Program-made: the position numbers and the translations under genes
Shown: positions 24,884 to 37,129 of the stretch, one piece after another
Layout: the number at the start of each line of letters is the position of its first letter
Numbering within the stretch: the first letter of the stretch is position 1
Assembly: GCA_022478985.1 (NCBI GenBank)
Contig: JAKSZP010014448.1
Span: 310,001 to 374,000 of the forward strand
Length of the DNA stretch: 64,000 nt
Origin: Massospora cicadina
Lineage: Eukaryota; Entomophthoromycota; Entomophthoromycetes; Entomophthorales; Entomophthoraceae
Direction: 5' to 3'
The notes under the pieces: generated by a model
Seen by the model: only the letters and a program-made list of their open reading frames with translations
What the model was told of the DNA's origin: nothing
The model's database searches: none

Positions 24884-26026
24884 GTGTTAGCCAACTCCCT
24901 GATCTTGTCAAAGTTATGGTTTGCTGCTCACGCAGTTCCTTTCTCCACCAACTTTACCAACGCAGTCTACAAGCTCCTGCAGAACTGGCTGTGGTCTGGA
25001 TACCGCGCACCAGTCAGGCTGGAGACCATGTATGTCCCACAGAAGAAAGGCGGGATGGGGCTGCTCAACTTCATGGAACAAGCAACGCAAATCTTTGGCT
25101 CATGGATAGTTATGACAACGTCGCCCAACCCGCTTTCCCCCCACTGGGCCAAGGCAGCCCAAATCAACTTTTCAAGGGCACTACATCTGAGGTGCCCATC
25201 CAACCCTACAACACTGATGAAGTACCTAACAACACACCCAACAGCCACAGGACCGCACAACACCAACCGCTACTTCAAACGCGTCCTGTACACCCTAAGA
25301 CAAGGGGGTTGGAGTTTCTCCTATGCACAACAATCTGAAGATACTAACCCGCCAATAGAGTATATGCAACTCCACAGAGGACAAACTGTGACCAGCGCAC
25401 CTTCTCCACTACCACCTTTCCCTCTATCTCAGATTGACTATCTAGATTATCAAGACGCCCCATATGACTTGCACACCCAAAAGAAGGTGTGGGACCTCAT
25501 CACTTGCCCCCTCTTATCCCCACAAGTGAGCTCCACAGTGTGGCGCTACATGCGTCATACGTTTAAAACAGCCAACCACACCTTCTCAATGTTAAAATCA
25601 TGCGCCATCTGCAGCAGAACCAACACGCTGGCCCACCGCCTGGAAGAGTGCCCGCCGTCCAAGATTATCTGGGCCAATGTGATGTACTTATTCCAGCAAT
25701 CACCATCAGCTGAATTCCGACTATCCCGCGATATCCTAGCACTCAACACAATCTCACCTATCCCCCAGACGCTAAGGGCTTTAATTGTGAGTATTGCAAT
25801 ATGATCCATTCACACAATTGCCCTTTATGCATTCAACGGGATCTTCCACAACACTAACCAAGCTATCATCAGGTTCCACAGCCACTTGGCCGACCACTGC
25901 CAAGCCTGGATATTTGGATCACTAAAACACAAATGGAAGAAACAGATGGGTAATTGGCTACCAATCTGGTTCCTTTGATGTGACACTGAAAACCTCACAA
26001 TCTCTAAAGGCGGTACACTCTACTAG
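24884..26026 (+). pseudogene. LINE-1 ORF2, C-terminal region with zinc finger
   Basis: Open for 306 codons from 24884. It includes QKKGGMGLLNF and the cysteine-histidine motif CAICSRTNTLAHRLEECPPS, then W, typical of the C-terminal LINE zinc finger (C-x2-C...H-x4-C). The ORF stops at 25802 (TGA) where the sister LINE has Trp, a G-to-A change; homology resumes (SIHTIALYAF) and runs to about 26026. Confidence 0.8.
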
Positions 26027-26174
26027 CTCTTGAGCAGTCAAGTCTCTCAAGGTCATAATCACCCACAACCCGTGGCTACTAGTCACACCTAAGTGTACCA
26101 TGTCTTGTCCTATCTTTCTGGTTCTAATGCTTAGTGTGCTCCCCCTCCTTACTTTCCTTTCCTACATATTGGAT

Positions 26175-26215
26175 GTGTCAGTCCTCTGGTTGGCCATCCT
26201 CAAATAAATAAATTT
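26175..26215 (+). promoter_or_regulatory. LINE-1 3' tail (RT recognition element)
   Basis: CCTCTGGTTGGCCATCC (26183-26199) followed by TCAAATAAATAAA. It aligns with the tail of the other LINE and of both SINEs. In tail-dependent LINEs this region is what the RT recognises when priming; that role is inferred here from conservation. Confidence 0.65.
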
Positions 26216-27045
26216 AAATAAAGCAATTTTTCACAGGACTGCTTTTTATTGTAGTATTATTTAATGTGCTTATAACAACAAATGTCATAAGAATTATTTT
26301 TAGAAGGTTTGTACTTAGCCTGGGTTTAAAAAATATAGGTGAAAGAAGTTCCGTTGTTCTTAGGATTAGTCATTATTAGATATATTCCAAGGTTTAACAT
26401 GGTTGAACGCGCTTAGGGAACAAGGAGTAATAGTCTTTTGTACCCAAAAAAAGTCTCTAAATGCCCAGTGATGCACTCTGTGATCAAGTAATTAACTTAT
26501 TGCAACTGGCTCAACCCTTCTAACCAGCACCCTCTGTGCGAGTAGCCAGTTTGGCAATAACTGTACTAACTACAGGGGACAAAACTAAGATATTGTGGGA
26601 GTTCTAAGATTATATCTTGTAAATGTACTATACAGAAAAACTTCCTGAAATAAGATTTTTGCAAAATATGATTAAGTTACTTAATGAATTTCTAAAAGTT
26701 GCTCATTTGACTAGTGAGCTAAGAATAACTATACCAACAACACAAGATGGGTCATAGAGATGGTACAGCATTTTACATAAGTTTGAGGTGTGCAATGAAT
26801 AGATTGTTAATCAAATATAATATATGTGAGTCAGTGATAATATTATGAAGACTATCATCCAGATGAATTTTTACCAACCAAACGTATCCGCTTAGGTTTA
26901 TCCTATGGACAGGTACAATCACCCTTACTTCAACACGTGAAGATTTCTAAACAATCCAGACAAGAAGGGGAAACTAGTCCTTTAACTCTAATCCCAAGAG
27001 TTTGTAAACTTCTGGACAACAAGAAAACATCCCCTTTCCACCCTT
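26216..27045. other. Spacer between the two LINEs
   Basis: About 0.8 kb of older AT-rich sequence. From about 26460 a broken + strand frame (starting MPSDALCDQVINLLQLAQP) reads for roughly 150 codons with stops. It has no recognised domain and may be part of an older element into which the LINE at 27046 inserted. The last 16 bp (27030-27045) are that LINE's TSD. Confidence 0.35.
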
Positions 27046-27090
27046 TTATTTAACCAAGGTAAGCTGACCAGGGGACAGACATTACCGAAT
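27046..27090 (-). promoter_or_regulatory. LINE-2 3' tail (RT recognition element)
   Basis: On the - strand, TTCGGTAATGTCTG then CCCCTGGTCAGCTTACC (27058-27074) and GGTTAAATAAAA at the terminus. The central 17-mer is identical to that of the 48-bp insertion at 261-308 and differs by two bases from the SINE at 45057-45342. Confidence 0.7.
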
Positions 27091-27197
27091 ATATGTGAAA
27101 CTAAGAGAATAACTAACAAATATAAAATTAGGCACCCCAGGGTACTCAAGTTGCCCCTGTTGCCAGCGGGACTGCCAGGTATGGGGGGGTTGGTGAA

Positions 27198-28394
27198 CTA
27201 CTCCGAGGGGGTTTCCCCTGCTATGGAGCAGGTGTGAAGGAAAATGTCTGTTTGGAGGAACCAGAGTGGGAACCATGATTCTATGAGCGCTTTTTGTCTT
27301 GGTCTCATATATCCATAGAGCCAGACTTGGAAGTGCTCTAGTAAGTGGACATGGAATCTGTTAATAATCCCATGAATGGTTGGGACCGTGCCCTTGAATG
27401 CATCTAATGCAATTGTGTGTATTGTCCACATTGCAATGGGTATTATTAGGGAGCGGAGTGTATATGGGATTGATGACTCGATCTGGAGCGCAAAGATACT
27501 TTTTGATATCCAGAATTCCTGTTCGTTTTGAATCTTGAGCAGGCGTGCGACTTCCTGCCATATAGCTTTGGTTGGGGGGCATGTTTCTAGGCGGTGATGT
27601 AGGGATCCCTCCCCTCCACATACTGCACATGTTTTGTGGAGGGAGTTGGAGCGGTCCGCCGTCCTATAGGTCCTTCTCAAACAGCACCAGGCGTTTGCTC
27701 TTACCCTTGGCTGTAGGAGTGGGTGGTGTGTCATTTTCCACATTGCTTTCTGTGTGGTTAAATCATAGGGAATGTCCAGCATATCTAGGTATTCTATCCT
27801 AGCTATGCTTGGGGTTGTTGCGAGCATATCCCTCTGGGGGTGGTTTTCTGGGCTTCTTAATTTGAATTGTGGGCTAGGTCGTCCCCTTCCCTGTATAGTA
27901 CCCATGTTCTCTATGGTCCATCCCATACGGCGGATAGTTCTGAGGATATGTTTGAAATGAGGGGAGGTTCCATGAGGACCTGTTGCAGTAGGGTGCTTGG
28001 CAAGGTATGAAAGTAGTCTGGGTGGACTATGTGGGTTGGTTAATTTGAGCGCCTGTGCAAAGTTAGTCCTTGCTGCTCTGGACCAATGTTGTTGTGGGAG
28101 GTCTGGAGCAAGGATTTCCTTTATCCAGGTACCTAGGATGTGATTGGCATGGCTCTCAAAATCTATTAGTCCCATGCCTCCGCTTGAGCGTGGACCAAAT
28201 AGTGTTTCCATCTGTATAGGAGGGTGAGAGCCAGGCCACAGCCAGACCTGGATAAGCGCGCGAATTGAGGTTATAAAGGTAGGTGAGAAGGCTATCGCAT
28301 GGGCCTGGTACCACAGTATTGGGAGGATGAGCGAGTTAGCAACTGTAACTCGTCCTGTTAGTCCTGGGTTCTCCCCTTGAAGGAGGCTATGCAA
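27198..28394 (-). pseudogene. LINE-2 ORF2, C-terminal region with zinc finger
   Basis: Uninterrupted for 398 codons. Contains RSSGGMGLIDF, then CAVCGGEGSLHHRLETCPPT and a following W, the LINE C-terminal Cys/His motif involved in RNA/DNA contact during target-primed reverse transcription. It ends at TGA/TAA near 27198, about 110 nt before the 3' tail. It is aligned along its whole length with 24884-26026 of the other LINE. The + strand ORFs inside it (27572-27802, 27772-27960) are shadows. Confidence 0.85.
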
Positions 28395-29990
28395 ATGGAT
28401 ACCCGTTGTAACAGGTTACTTTCCATTGTCTCATAAGCATATCCCCCTGATTCTAGCCAGATTCCAAGGTGTTGGACAGGAGTGGTGGTGGGAGGTGTTG
28501 CAAAGGGTAAAATAATTGGGTTTTTTTTCGAGTGTGGGTGTGAAATTCTGATGTTGTGGCTCAATTGTTTGTGTATTTGCCTAAGAGGATGATTTCTGTC
28601 TTCCTTTTGTTGAGCGATGCATTTCTCACCTTGGAGTATTTCTCTAGAGTGTGTTCCAGCTGTCAGGCATCGTCATTGTTTGCTATACCTGCTACGCAGT
28701 CATCTGCAAAGGCCAGTATCTTGACTGTTGGTTGTCCTTGTGTGGTTATCCCCACAAGACGTGAGTTAGTTACTTAGAGGAGCGGGTCAAAGCTGAAATT
28801 TTATAGCAGTGGGCTGAGGGGATCCCCTTGTTTGAGCCCTCTGTGTGGTTTGATATTGTTTGTTAGGAATCCAGGGCCGCATACAGCCATGGTTGCAGAT
28901 TCTGTTAGGAGCATCGCCTTTTTTATAAATCTTGGTGGGAGTTTGAAGGCATGTAGACATACTTTTAGGTATGGCCAGCTAACACGGTCATACGCCTTTT
29001 CCTGATCCAAGAAGACCAGGGCACCAGTTGCTTTGGATTGGCAAATGTTTGCAACATGGTGTATGTTGTTCCAGATTGAACGCTCTGGTAAAAACCCAAA
29101 CTAGTTGGGTGATAGGACGTCAGATGCAATTGCGCCTAATCTAACTGCTAGAATTTTTGTTAGAATTTTTGTGTCAGTGTTGGAGAGTGCAATTGGGTGC
29201 CAGTTGGCCAGGTCCAACTTGTCACCCTTTTTATACAAGATTATAACGTAGGATTCATGGCCTCTTGGTAATAGGCGTGTTTCCAACAAACTCTGGTTCA
29301 TTGACGCCAATAGGAGGGGGGCGATTTGTTGAAAATATTTTTTGTAAAATTCGTAGGGTATCCTATCAGGCCCTGGGCATTTCCTACATGGTGCATCGCG
29401 AATTGTTTCCCAAAGCTCCTCCCGTGTAATAAGGGATAGTATATTGTAATTTGGTGGTGTACTTTGTATCTTGGCAGTTTGAATAAATTCTTTAAAAGTT
29501 TTGTGGATCTGTTGGCATATTGCGATATAATTTGGTGTAATAGCGGTGTACTTCTGCCTTGACCTCCTCAGGGTCAGTTGCCACAGTGCCGTTGGTCTTG
29601 CGGACCTGTGTGCATGTGGGCTGGTTTCCACAAGAGTGGAATTGGCAGAAAAAGTATGTCAAACAGGTTTCGCCTTCCTTTTTTGAACTTACCTTTGTTT
29701 GATACTTTGATTCTGTGTTGATGTTCAAAGATGAGATTGTTAAGTCAGGCTGAAATTTCTGCCCATTTGTGTCCCCAATTAGGGCTATAGCCAGATCTCA
29801 GAGTATTTATTTCCAGGTGGTCTAGTTCTGCCAAGGTACGCTTGATTGTGGCTGTGTCCGCGGTGTACTTGCATGATGCAATATGTCAGGTTTTGTTGAT
29901 TAAATCTTTATTGAAATTTTCCCATGTTCCAATGGGATCTGAAGTGAATGGGGCTGTGAATTCTGGGTTTGTAGCCTTGTTTTCAACCCA
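28395..29990 (-). pseudogene. LINE-2 ORF2, reverse transcriptase part
   Basis: RT blocks run leftward: CPGPDRIPYEFYKKYF, then LANWHPIALSNTDTKILTKI, a TAG stop at about 29102 where the sister LINE has CAG (Gln), ERSIWNNIHHVANIC, motif A VFLDQEKAYDRVSW, RGLKQGDPLSPLL, and FADD (28699-28710). A stop after PLSPLL and frameshifts near 29500 and 28560 break the ORF. Catalytic Asp residues are preserved. Confidence 0.88.
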
Positions 29991-30035
29991 GTCAGATATC
30001 TTGGGCAATTTTATATTTTCTGGGTGAAGCTTTCT

Positions 30036-30758
30036 CTAAGGCGACACCTGTGTGTGGGATTGGGTTGGTGCTAACTGCACCATAACTAATCGGTGATCAG
30101 AAAAATTGATCTTTTTTGTTGTAAATTTGGAGATTCTTGAGTGGTGGGATTTTGGTATGAGGATGTGGTCAATATGACTCATTGATATGAGCAGTCCCTC
30201 ATGTATGTTGGGTCTTGTCATGTGGGTAAGGATTGGTGAATTGGGGGGAAGAGCATCCTGTAAGCCAAGAGATGCCTTCATTGTGCGATATTCAATGTGT
30301 CCAGGTGGGTATCCCCTGGTATTAGGCCATCGATCTGTATTGGGGTTATCCCAGCAGTTGAAATCGCCTAACATGATGATATCTGGTGGGAGGGTGAGAG
30401 TAGAAATTTTTTCAAAAAAAAATTTTCTCTCAGTTGCAGTGCACGGTGCATAGATACATGCTAACGAAATTATTTCATCTTGAAATGTGACTGTTGCTAC
30501 CAGGACTTGACCGTGCAAGTGTGATGATGAATTTGTAATTTTAAATTTTTTGTTGTTTTGGACTATCACCCCACAGTGAGACGTCCATACTGATTGTGAT
30601 GGTGCGACCCTGGTTGACCAGGATTCTTCTTCCCCTTGTAGGCAGTGGGTTTCTTGGATGGTCAAGATGTCTACAAGAGGTTTTTGCAGGAATGTCAGCT
30701 TTTTGGCTTGGGATGTATGAGCCCTGGCTTTCGTGATGTTTAACATCCCTATTGACAC
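30036..30758 (-). pseudogene. LINE-2 ORF2, APE-type endonuclease (domain intact)
   Basis: A 240-codon open stretch containing all endonuclease motifs in order: MLNITKARAHTSQAKK (Asn motif), DILTIQETHC (catalytic Glu region), ACIYAPC, IIMLGDFNCWDNPNTDRWP (Asp/Asn active site), SMSHIDHILIP and FSDHRLVMV (catalytic His). This enzyme nicks target DNA to prime reverse transcription. The first codon shown at 30758 is GTG; an ATG lies 4 codons further in. A stop at 30036 separates it from RT, so ORF2 is split although the domain itself looks whole. Confidence 0.88.
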
Positions 30759-30776
30759 TGAGGTGCCCGCGGCGCC

Positions 30777-32200
30777 TCAGGAGCAGTTGGGAGGACCCTC
30801 TGGTCCTATCCCACCGCGGCTCATTTTGGCCATGCTCCGCATCTGTACTCCAACTCTTTCACTGCCATTGTTGGTTCCCTTAATCTGACCCAATGATTCA
30901 AGGGAATTGCGGTTTTTTGCGTTTGCAACAACTTTTCCTGCACAGGTCTCATGTTGATTTGATGCGGGTTGTTGATTGGATTTTATATTTTTGAGGTTCA
31001 CCTTTGTTGCATTGTGCACCGCATTTTCACCCAAATTGTGGTTGCATTGTTCCTCAGTATGTGCATGACTGATGACGCTTTGTGGCTCAGTCAGGTTACT
31101 GTGAAAATTTTCGACCTGGGCATATTGTTCTAATTTGGTTAGTTCAGTGAATATCCAAAATATCCTCCTAAATTTGTCCATGGTTAATGGCAGATTCCGC
31201 GTGTGCTGCCGCTTCAGCTGCTGCTCTCTTGCGAACTTTTTGTGCTGCTTTACGCTGTTTACTTGTAACTGGGTCCACAATGGAGTATAGTCCATCTTCA
31301 CCCCAGCGGAATGGGTGGTGGCCATCAGTCATTTTGGCGAAGTTTTCATTATCTTTGTCCATAGCTTCTTCACAAAAATCATTTTCTGTTAAGCCCTCTT
31401 TTACAGGGCATGCATGTTCCTTGTGGCCCAGTGAGCCACAGTGGTTGCAAATGGGTGGTGCACGTTCTGGTGTAACTCAGAATGCAGCTGACTGGCCCCC
31501 ATCTGCAAAGTGAAATTCTGCTGCATGGGGAATTCTGGATAAATCCTCTTCCACTTCTGGGAAGGGGTTGATTACAGCAATAGCTTTGCCCGTGCACAGG
31601 TTAGGCATTAAGCAAAATTGCTTTAATTCAAGTTGTTGGATTTCTCCGTAGGCCACAAGACCTTTGCGGAGCTCCTCCTTGATTACCTTATGAGGAAGGT
31701 TGGTGGGGAGCAAGTCAAAGGAGATGAACAAAGTTTTCACTTTGTTCCATCTGGTGCATGCAGTGCGCACAATTTTTTTGCCCTCAGGGAGGGCAATTTC
31801 CACACAGATTTTTGCTGCGGCATCAGCTTCATCAGCTGTTTCAAAACCAATAATGATTAGCCACAGCCCATGTTGTTGGTGGCTACATACACCATGTGAG
31901 GGAAAAGTGAGGCTGTGCCTCACATGTTTTCTCCCACAGGGCCGGTGACTCATCCCCAAGGAAGAGTCTAATCTCATGTTCCACCTTTGACAAAGGTTGG
32001 TTGAATTGAATGTACATGTATTTTGCGTGCTTTACAGTAAATACCATAAACCCAGACGGTGTCTGAGTTTGCAATTTTTTTATGGCTTGGGTTCCTGGTC
32101 CTCCTCCAGGGCGTTTCTTGCCTTTAGTTGCACTGTTAAGTGCACCGCTTGCTGCAACGCTCACACATGTTGTATTATTTTTGTTATTAAAGTCACCCAT
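30777..32200 (-). pseudogene. LINE-2 ORF1 (nucleic-acid-binding protein), broken
   Basis: Starts MGDFNNKNNTTCVSV at ATG 32200 and is carried by pieces 32200-31883, 31977-31477, 31362-31168 and 31325-30777, giving two frameshifts and one stop. Middle-domain residues match copy 1. A CCHC zinc knuckle, CNHCGSLGHKEHAC, is at 31408-31449. The C-terminal stretch is Ala/Arg/Lys-rich (KQRKAAQKVRKRAAAEAAA), consistent with RNA binding. It ends about 20 nt before ORF2. Confidence 0.82.
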
Positions 32201-32281
32201 CTTTCCTGTATGTGGTTATCCAAATTTTCTGTTTGAATTGAATTATAGTAACTAAAGTGATTGTTACGAGAAAGAAAAAGC

Positions 32282-33589
32282 TCCCCTTTCCACCCTTAAT
32301 GCAAGCAATCCTGGGGACAACAGACAATTACATAAGGGAAACTATCCCTCATTTCTTCTTAGGGGAACCATAAAAAAATTGTATTACTATCTTAAATATT
32401 TTTCTCATGAGAGTTTCTGTTTTTATTTATAAAGACAAGGGATTTATATGGGAATGAAGCGCCCAGCTCTTCTGTTGATGCCCCAATGGAAACAGCATCC
32501 ACAGCCATTTAATTTAACCCTTTAAAGATTGCACCAACAATGAATGATGCATCTGCACATCCATCCACCTAGTTAGTATCCACCAATGACTAAATCATGA
32601 TCCATTCTGGGTTGAATTTAAAGAAATTGTGCCTAACGCCCTCATCCAACCATAGCGGATCAACATTATAAAGCTAGCAGCCTACATAGACAATGGGACC
32701 ATTTACCCATTAGTAGCAGGTCAAATTTGCCTTTTAGGCTAATCTGCAAGTTGTTGCCAAGCAAAGCGTTTTCAATGATTTAGCAAACGCCAATATATCC
32801 TTATCAACTTGAAACAAACTCAAATAAATTTGCAAAAGATAATTTAATTATTATTATTTTAACTATTAATTGAAACATTTATAAACATTGTTGATGATTC
32901 TCCCCTGATGGAACAATAATTATGTGGAATTAAACTGAAAATTAGTTAACATTCCATAATGAAATAAACCAACAATAGTTAACAAATTAATAGAGACTAC
33001 CACATCCACTATATGTCTTTATTTTTGAAATTGAATCCTAGAAGATAAAAAAGATCTTTTTTAAAAATGCAATAAATCTAGGTGATGTGGGAAATCCAAA
33101 AAAACCCATCAGTAAGTTGCTAACATCAGATCTTTAGAACTCATTCTGTAGATGTAAGAAATTTTACAATTATTGGTAGTAAATTGCATGATCTGCAGGA
33201 TTAATCCGTGATCTAAACTAATGAAATAACCCAATCTGAAACATTAGGAGTAGTAGAGATCATATGAAGTTTGGGTGGGATGAGGCTGTCTTTAGATATC
33301 ATCAGTGACCAGGCCACACTTGGGGTGATCCTGAGGGTCCTGCTGGATGTTCCTAAACTAAACCACCTCTATGCGCACCCATTCAATCATTTTTACCTGA
33401 TCAGAAGAGGAAATGGGGCAGAGAAGGAGATTCCTTAAGAGTCAGGGAAGTAACGTATTGCTCATCTACCAAATGAGCTAGGTCAATGATCTGAGAGAGG
33501 GACTCTACTGGGGGCTTGAGCCCCTTCCTGTTCTGTGGGGAAATTGCTTACAATCCAGCTGGAGGGGATGGTCATCTGTACTTACACTA
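32282..33589. other. Decayed sequence, probably chromovirus pol (+)
   Basis: Follows the LINE TSD. The 33590-33736 integrase piece on the + strand suggests this is upstream pol of the same old chromovirus, but no integrase core signature could be read. A few better-than-random frames exist around 33300-33560 on the - strand without assignment. Confidence 0.35.
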
Positions 33590-33736
33590 ATGACTCCAAG
33601 AGGTTTGCAGAAAAGAAGTGCCATGCATCTTAACTACTATGTAGGTGACTCATTAATGGTGGGAACAAATAGCCTTCACCTCAAAATTCCATGTCAAAAT
33701 TTAGCTTGCAAATTAAGCTGGGTCATTCCCTGCCGG
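33590..33736 (+). pseudogene. Chromovirus integrase fragment, upstream half (element A2)
   Basis: Reads ...LNYYVGDSLMVGTNSLHLK... then LACKLSWVIPC. This matches the segment after the gypsy integrase core (n-y-x-v-G-D-x-V-l-v-s-t-k-n-l-...-k-L-a-p-k-w-x-G-P-f). The GPY/F module expected next is missing because the sequence is interrupted at 33737 by a B-family LTR. The missing part resumes at 45692, after the second LTR. Confidence 0.7.
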
Positions 33737-34604
33737 TGTACTTTTATGGACCACATTATCCAGCTTTTACTAAATATGGAATTGGTTGATTACCTTATTT
33801 ATCACAATTATTGTTTGGGGAAATCGCCTATAAAATATTAGTTGGTTTTAATGTTAAGATCTGATTTCAATGGTTATGCCAATTGTTGTTTAATCTGACA
33901 AAATTTCCTACAATTTATTTAAGTAAAATTAGTTGCTAGCTGTATAATTTATATTTAATTACCATATATGGATCAGTTTGTTAAGACTCCAAACAATTAA
34001 GGGTGTTTTTGGAGTTATCAAGTTGTTGTAGAGCTTTTTTGATGGTAGCTTGTAGATTTCCTGGGCAATACATCCTGCCATTATTGAATAATATTCCATT
34101 ACCAATCATGGCCGCTATCTTGTGAATGGTTAATTTGCTGGGGCTGGCTAAAGGCGTTGGAGCACGCTATTTTGAAACTCAGTCTGTAAGGATCATAATC
34201 TAGTTAGCGATGGATTCCAATTAGGTGGATGGATAATAAAAAGAGTTAACTTTCAAAGAATATAATTACTTAGGATAAGTTTGTTGTTAGGGAGTGCCGT
34301 TCTATAGAGTTACAACAAGTGTTGATTACTAGCCTCCCCTGTATAAGTGCCCTTGTTAATCTAATAGGCAGATATAGTTTTCAACTATTTTAGTATATTT
34401 TCTCTTTATTAAAATTTTATTAGAAATATTTTAGGTACACTGAAGTGAGGATGATATCACTTGCATGTAAATGGAAACATGAGTGGGGTTTAAACTACAT
34501 GCAAAGAATTATTGATTGATTAGTTTTCTTAAACAACTTGCACTCCCTTTTAATCTTAGATAAGGCATAGAACCTGTGAAGTAGACTTTACCAAAAAGTC
34601 TACA
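33737..34604 (+). repeat. Element B left LTR
   Basis: Collinear with 44490-45671 over its whole length. Shared landmarks are ATTATTGTTTGGG, GGGGCTGGCTAAAGGCGTTGG, GGATCATAATCTAGTT, CAATTAGGTGGATGGAT and the promoter-like CCCCTGTATAAGTGCCCTTG at 34339. Divergence is substantial, so the insertion is old. Confidence 0.7.
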
Positions 34605-35878
34605 TTGATGCTCACTACATGGAGAGTTTTGTCTTTCCAACCAATTGAAGAACCAAAAGTATCAGACACAGTGACATCCATACAGAGCGAAATCTAAAAA
34701 GCTGATAAATGATCATGAAACCATTAACTAAAATACCCTAGTATTGGCAACACATGGCGATGTGATGAAATGATAATAATGAGCTTCAAAGATGAAAGAA
34801 GAAGTAGATATAGTTGCCATGAAAAAATTATTTAAATGGGAAATAACTCTTCTTAGAAAAAAGAGACTCTATGGTCATCAAGGAGCTATTAACGCTAAAG
34901 GTCTTTGAAATCATGGTTTGGAGATTTGCCAACTCATGGGATAGTCAAGCACTAATCTTAAAATAACTACAATATTGCTGTAAATCAAATATGTACCTGA
35001 TCTAAGTTGAGACAGTTTATGTGATAACAACTTGTATGCCTTAGAAAAAGAGAGCAATGAGGGAATCTTTCAGCCCACTAGAATCATGCATGAAACTTTT
35101 GCTGCAATATCAGCAAGGGCCCCAACAATATCTTAACCTCCACAAGGGTTAATGAGCATGAAATTCATACAACTATTAAACTATTGATCATTTAATACTT
35201 TAGAAAACCCCAAAATTACAACCATTTAACTGAGATAATGTCCCAGAATTTTTCAGGCTATTTGAAATGACTATGTTCAGATAAAGTTGTTTCCATAAAG
35301 CTGTTAACATTATAGATTGATTTGATACCACTTATTAAAATATGGTGCTGCACCAATAAAATGAGGACAATTAGTTTTATATCAATTTGAATATGAGATC
35401 ATGAAATAATTTGGTAGCCTCAAATGGATGGCTGACTGCAATCAAGAACTCATGGGAAGTCAATTTAGAAAAGATGAACTTTTGGGAACATTTTCCAGTT
35501 GATTTTATTAGAAAGCCACATTATGTCTGCGTTAACACAATGAGCAGCTCTGACGCTCACATAGCCATTCAAATGTTGCTCTGACTTTCACCAAGAATCA
35601 CAAAGAGAAATTATTTGGGCATCATTGATTAACACTTCTACATCTCAAACGTTAATATACATCAAATTGATGGTTATAAATTTCAAACGCGCCCTTCAAA
35701 TGTTTTAGTTTAACAAAACAAACTCATATCGTGTTAAATTGAGGAAGTTTACTGACAAAAACAGGGTTTAACAAATTTTGTGGACATTTTAAGGGGAAAA
35801 CCTGAAAAGGCCTAAATGGTCTGATAAATATTACAACACCTGCCATAAATAAAGAGTTTGAGACATTACACCTCTCAG
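34605..35878. other. Interior of element B, left part
   Basis: AT-rich, no recognisable domain. Expected to be a leader and gag from its position after the LTR; a few + strand stretches look protein-like (around 35400-35560) but carry stops. Confidence 0.3.
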
Positions 35879-37116
35879 TGTTGGAATAAAAATAGCAAGA
35901 GTCAGTGCGCTGACCTCAGCTCACTTAACTTTAGAGACTAAATCACTGCTTAGGAGATCTACTCAGCGCAGATTATGCACCAGACAATCTTTGCTAACAT
36001 CACAATCTCTCTCATAAATTAAATCCTCCTCATATGCTACTACTTAGTGAATTGATTGCTTGGTTAACTTTATCACACTCATGGTGAATTTCTTGACACT
36101 CTTAGACATTTTTGACAAATGTTAGTCTTCATGACTCAACGGAAACCTTTCTAACCTCTTCCTTGGCGTTATCAGCACCTAGGTATCCTTGAAAGAGTTT
36201 CTTCTTCGTGACAGGTTAATCTCAGGTTGTTACTGACAAGTACTTCATATTGGTCAATCCAAGGCTGGTTACTGGAGACTATTAACTTGATATAACACAA
36301 GTTAAAGCAAGAAAGTATAAACATAAGATTCTGCAGAAAGGTTTTTATTAGGATAAAAAGTGAAGGCCTATATACTTTAGGGGTAAATTCAAGATATAAA
36401 TGAATACTTATTTTATAATTTTTTTAATTTGGGGTTTTATATTGAGGCTTTTCATAATCCACTAGTTAGATGGCGTCTGACTGCTGCTTTGGTCTTTTCA
36501 TCCATTTGTGCTAACTCTTGCAATCATGAATTCTTCCTTGTAGTGGTTACCCTGAGCCTGGATTTTATAGGCCTCTGTGCTAGGCCCTGCTTCTGTTTTA
36601 TGGGCCATTGTTGTTCAGTTGAAATTAGTTGATTACCAAATCTGGTAATATGCACGTCAACATTAGATTCAAGTAATGGCTCTCAAGCAGTATTCCTTGC
36701 ATCGTGCCTTGAGTCACTCTGGAAATTTGACAACTGGCTGATTTGGTAATATTCTATTCAAACTTCAGATGCTTTTTCCAGTGTAATTTAGTTTGCTTAT
36801 TATGGTATCATCAGCATAATGCAAATTATTTTGGCCCCCAAAGGTAAGAAAAGGGGTCAGTATCATATGGAATTTGGGCGGTAACATTGTCCTTTTCTAT
36901 AAATTCTTCTAAATCAACTGGGTAAAGGTTATTTCGCAATAAGCCATCATTTGCAGGCTGAAAATTATTGCTCTTGTCCTCGCCTATAAAAGGGCCTCCT
37001 CTGCCCCCATCTGCGGTGAGCTGGTCACCAGTACTGCCACTGGTTTGGGGTTATTTAAACTAATTCCACTAGCTGAGGAATGACTAATAGCACCAGTTTC
37101 AGTCTCATCTGTGGCA
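35879..37116 (-). repeat. Element C 3' LTR
   Basis: Partner of 42027-43268. Ends are TGTTG...GGCA on the + strand. A conserved + strand TATA-like CCTATAAAAGGGCC near its right edge (36984-36997) points opposite to the coding strand; a - strand TATAAAA candidate lies near 36563 but is absent from the other LTR. Confidence 0.8.
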
Positions 37117-37129
37117 CTTCCCCTTCCAA
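37117..37129 (-). promoter_or_regulatory. Element C polypurine tract
   Basis: On the - strand, TTGGAAGGGGAAG directly abuts the LTR start TGCCACAGATGAG. A purine run at this place primes plus-strand DNA synthesis in LTR retrotransposons. Confidence 0.7.

Larger units (their letters stand above)
20802..26215 (+). mobile_element. Full-length LINE, copy 1 (5.4 kb)
   Basis: Non-LTR retrotransposon with a 5' UTR, ORF1 (zinc knuckle), ORF2 (APE-type endonuclease, RT, C-terminal zinc finger) and an AAATAAATAAA terminus. The 5' end (AGCTTTTATTTCCCGTTAC) aligns with the 5' end of the opposite-strand LINE at 27046-32281, so both are full length. TSDs are AAATAAAGTAATT (20789-20801) and AAATAAAGCAATT (26216-26228), one mismatch. 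Both ORFs are broken by stops and frameshifts. The clade was not assigned; the architecture resembles Tad1-like and other APE LINEs. Confidence 0.9.
27046..32281 (-). mobile_element. Full-length LINE, copy 2 (5.2 kb)
   Basis: Same architecture as the + strand LINE, on the opposite strand: 5' UTR (32201-32281), ORF1 (32200-30777), ORF2 (30758 down to 27198), and 3' UTR ending in the conserved tail at 27046-27090. A 16-bp perfect TSD, TCCCCTTTCCACCCTT, lies at 27030-27045 and 32282-32297. Fewer stops than copy 1 and a perfect TSD suggest it is the younger insertion. ORF2 needs only a few corrections to read through, but it is not intact. Confidence 0.92.
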
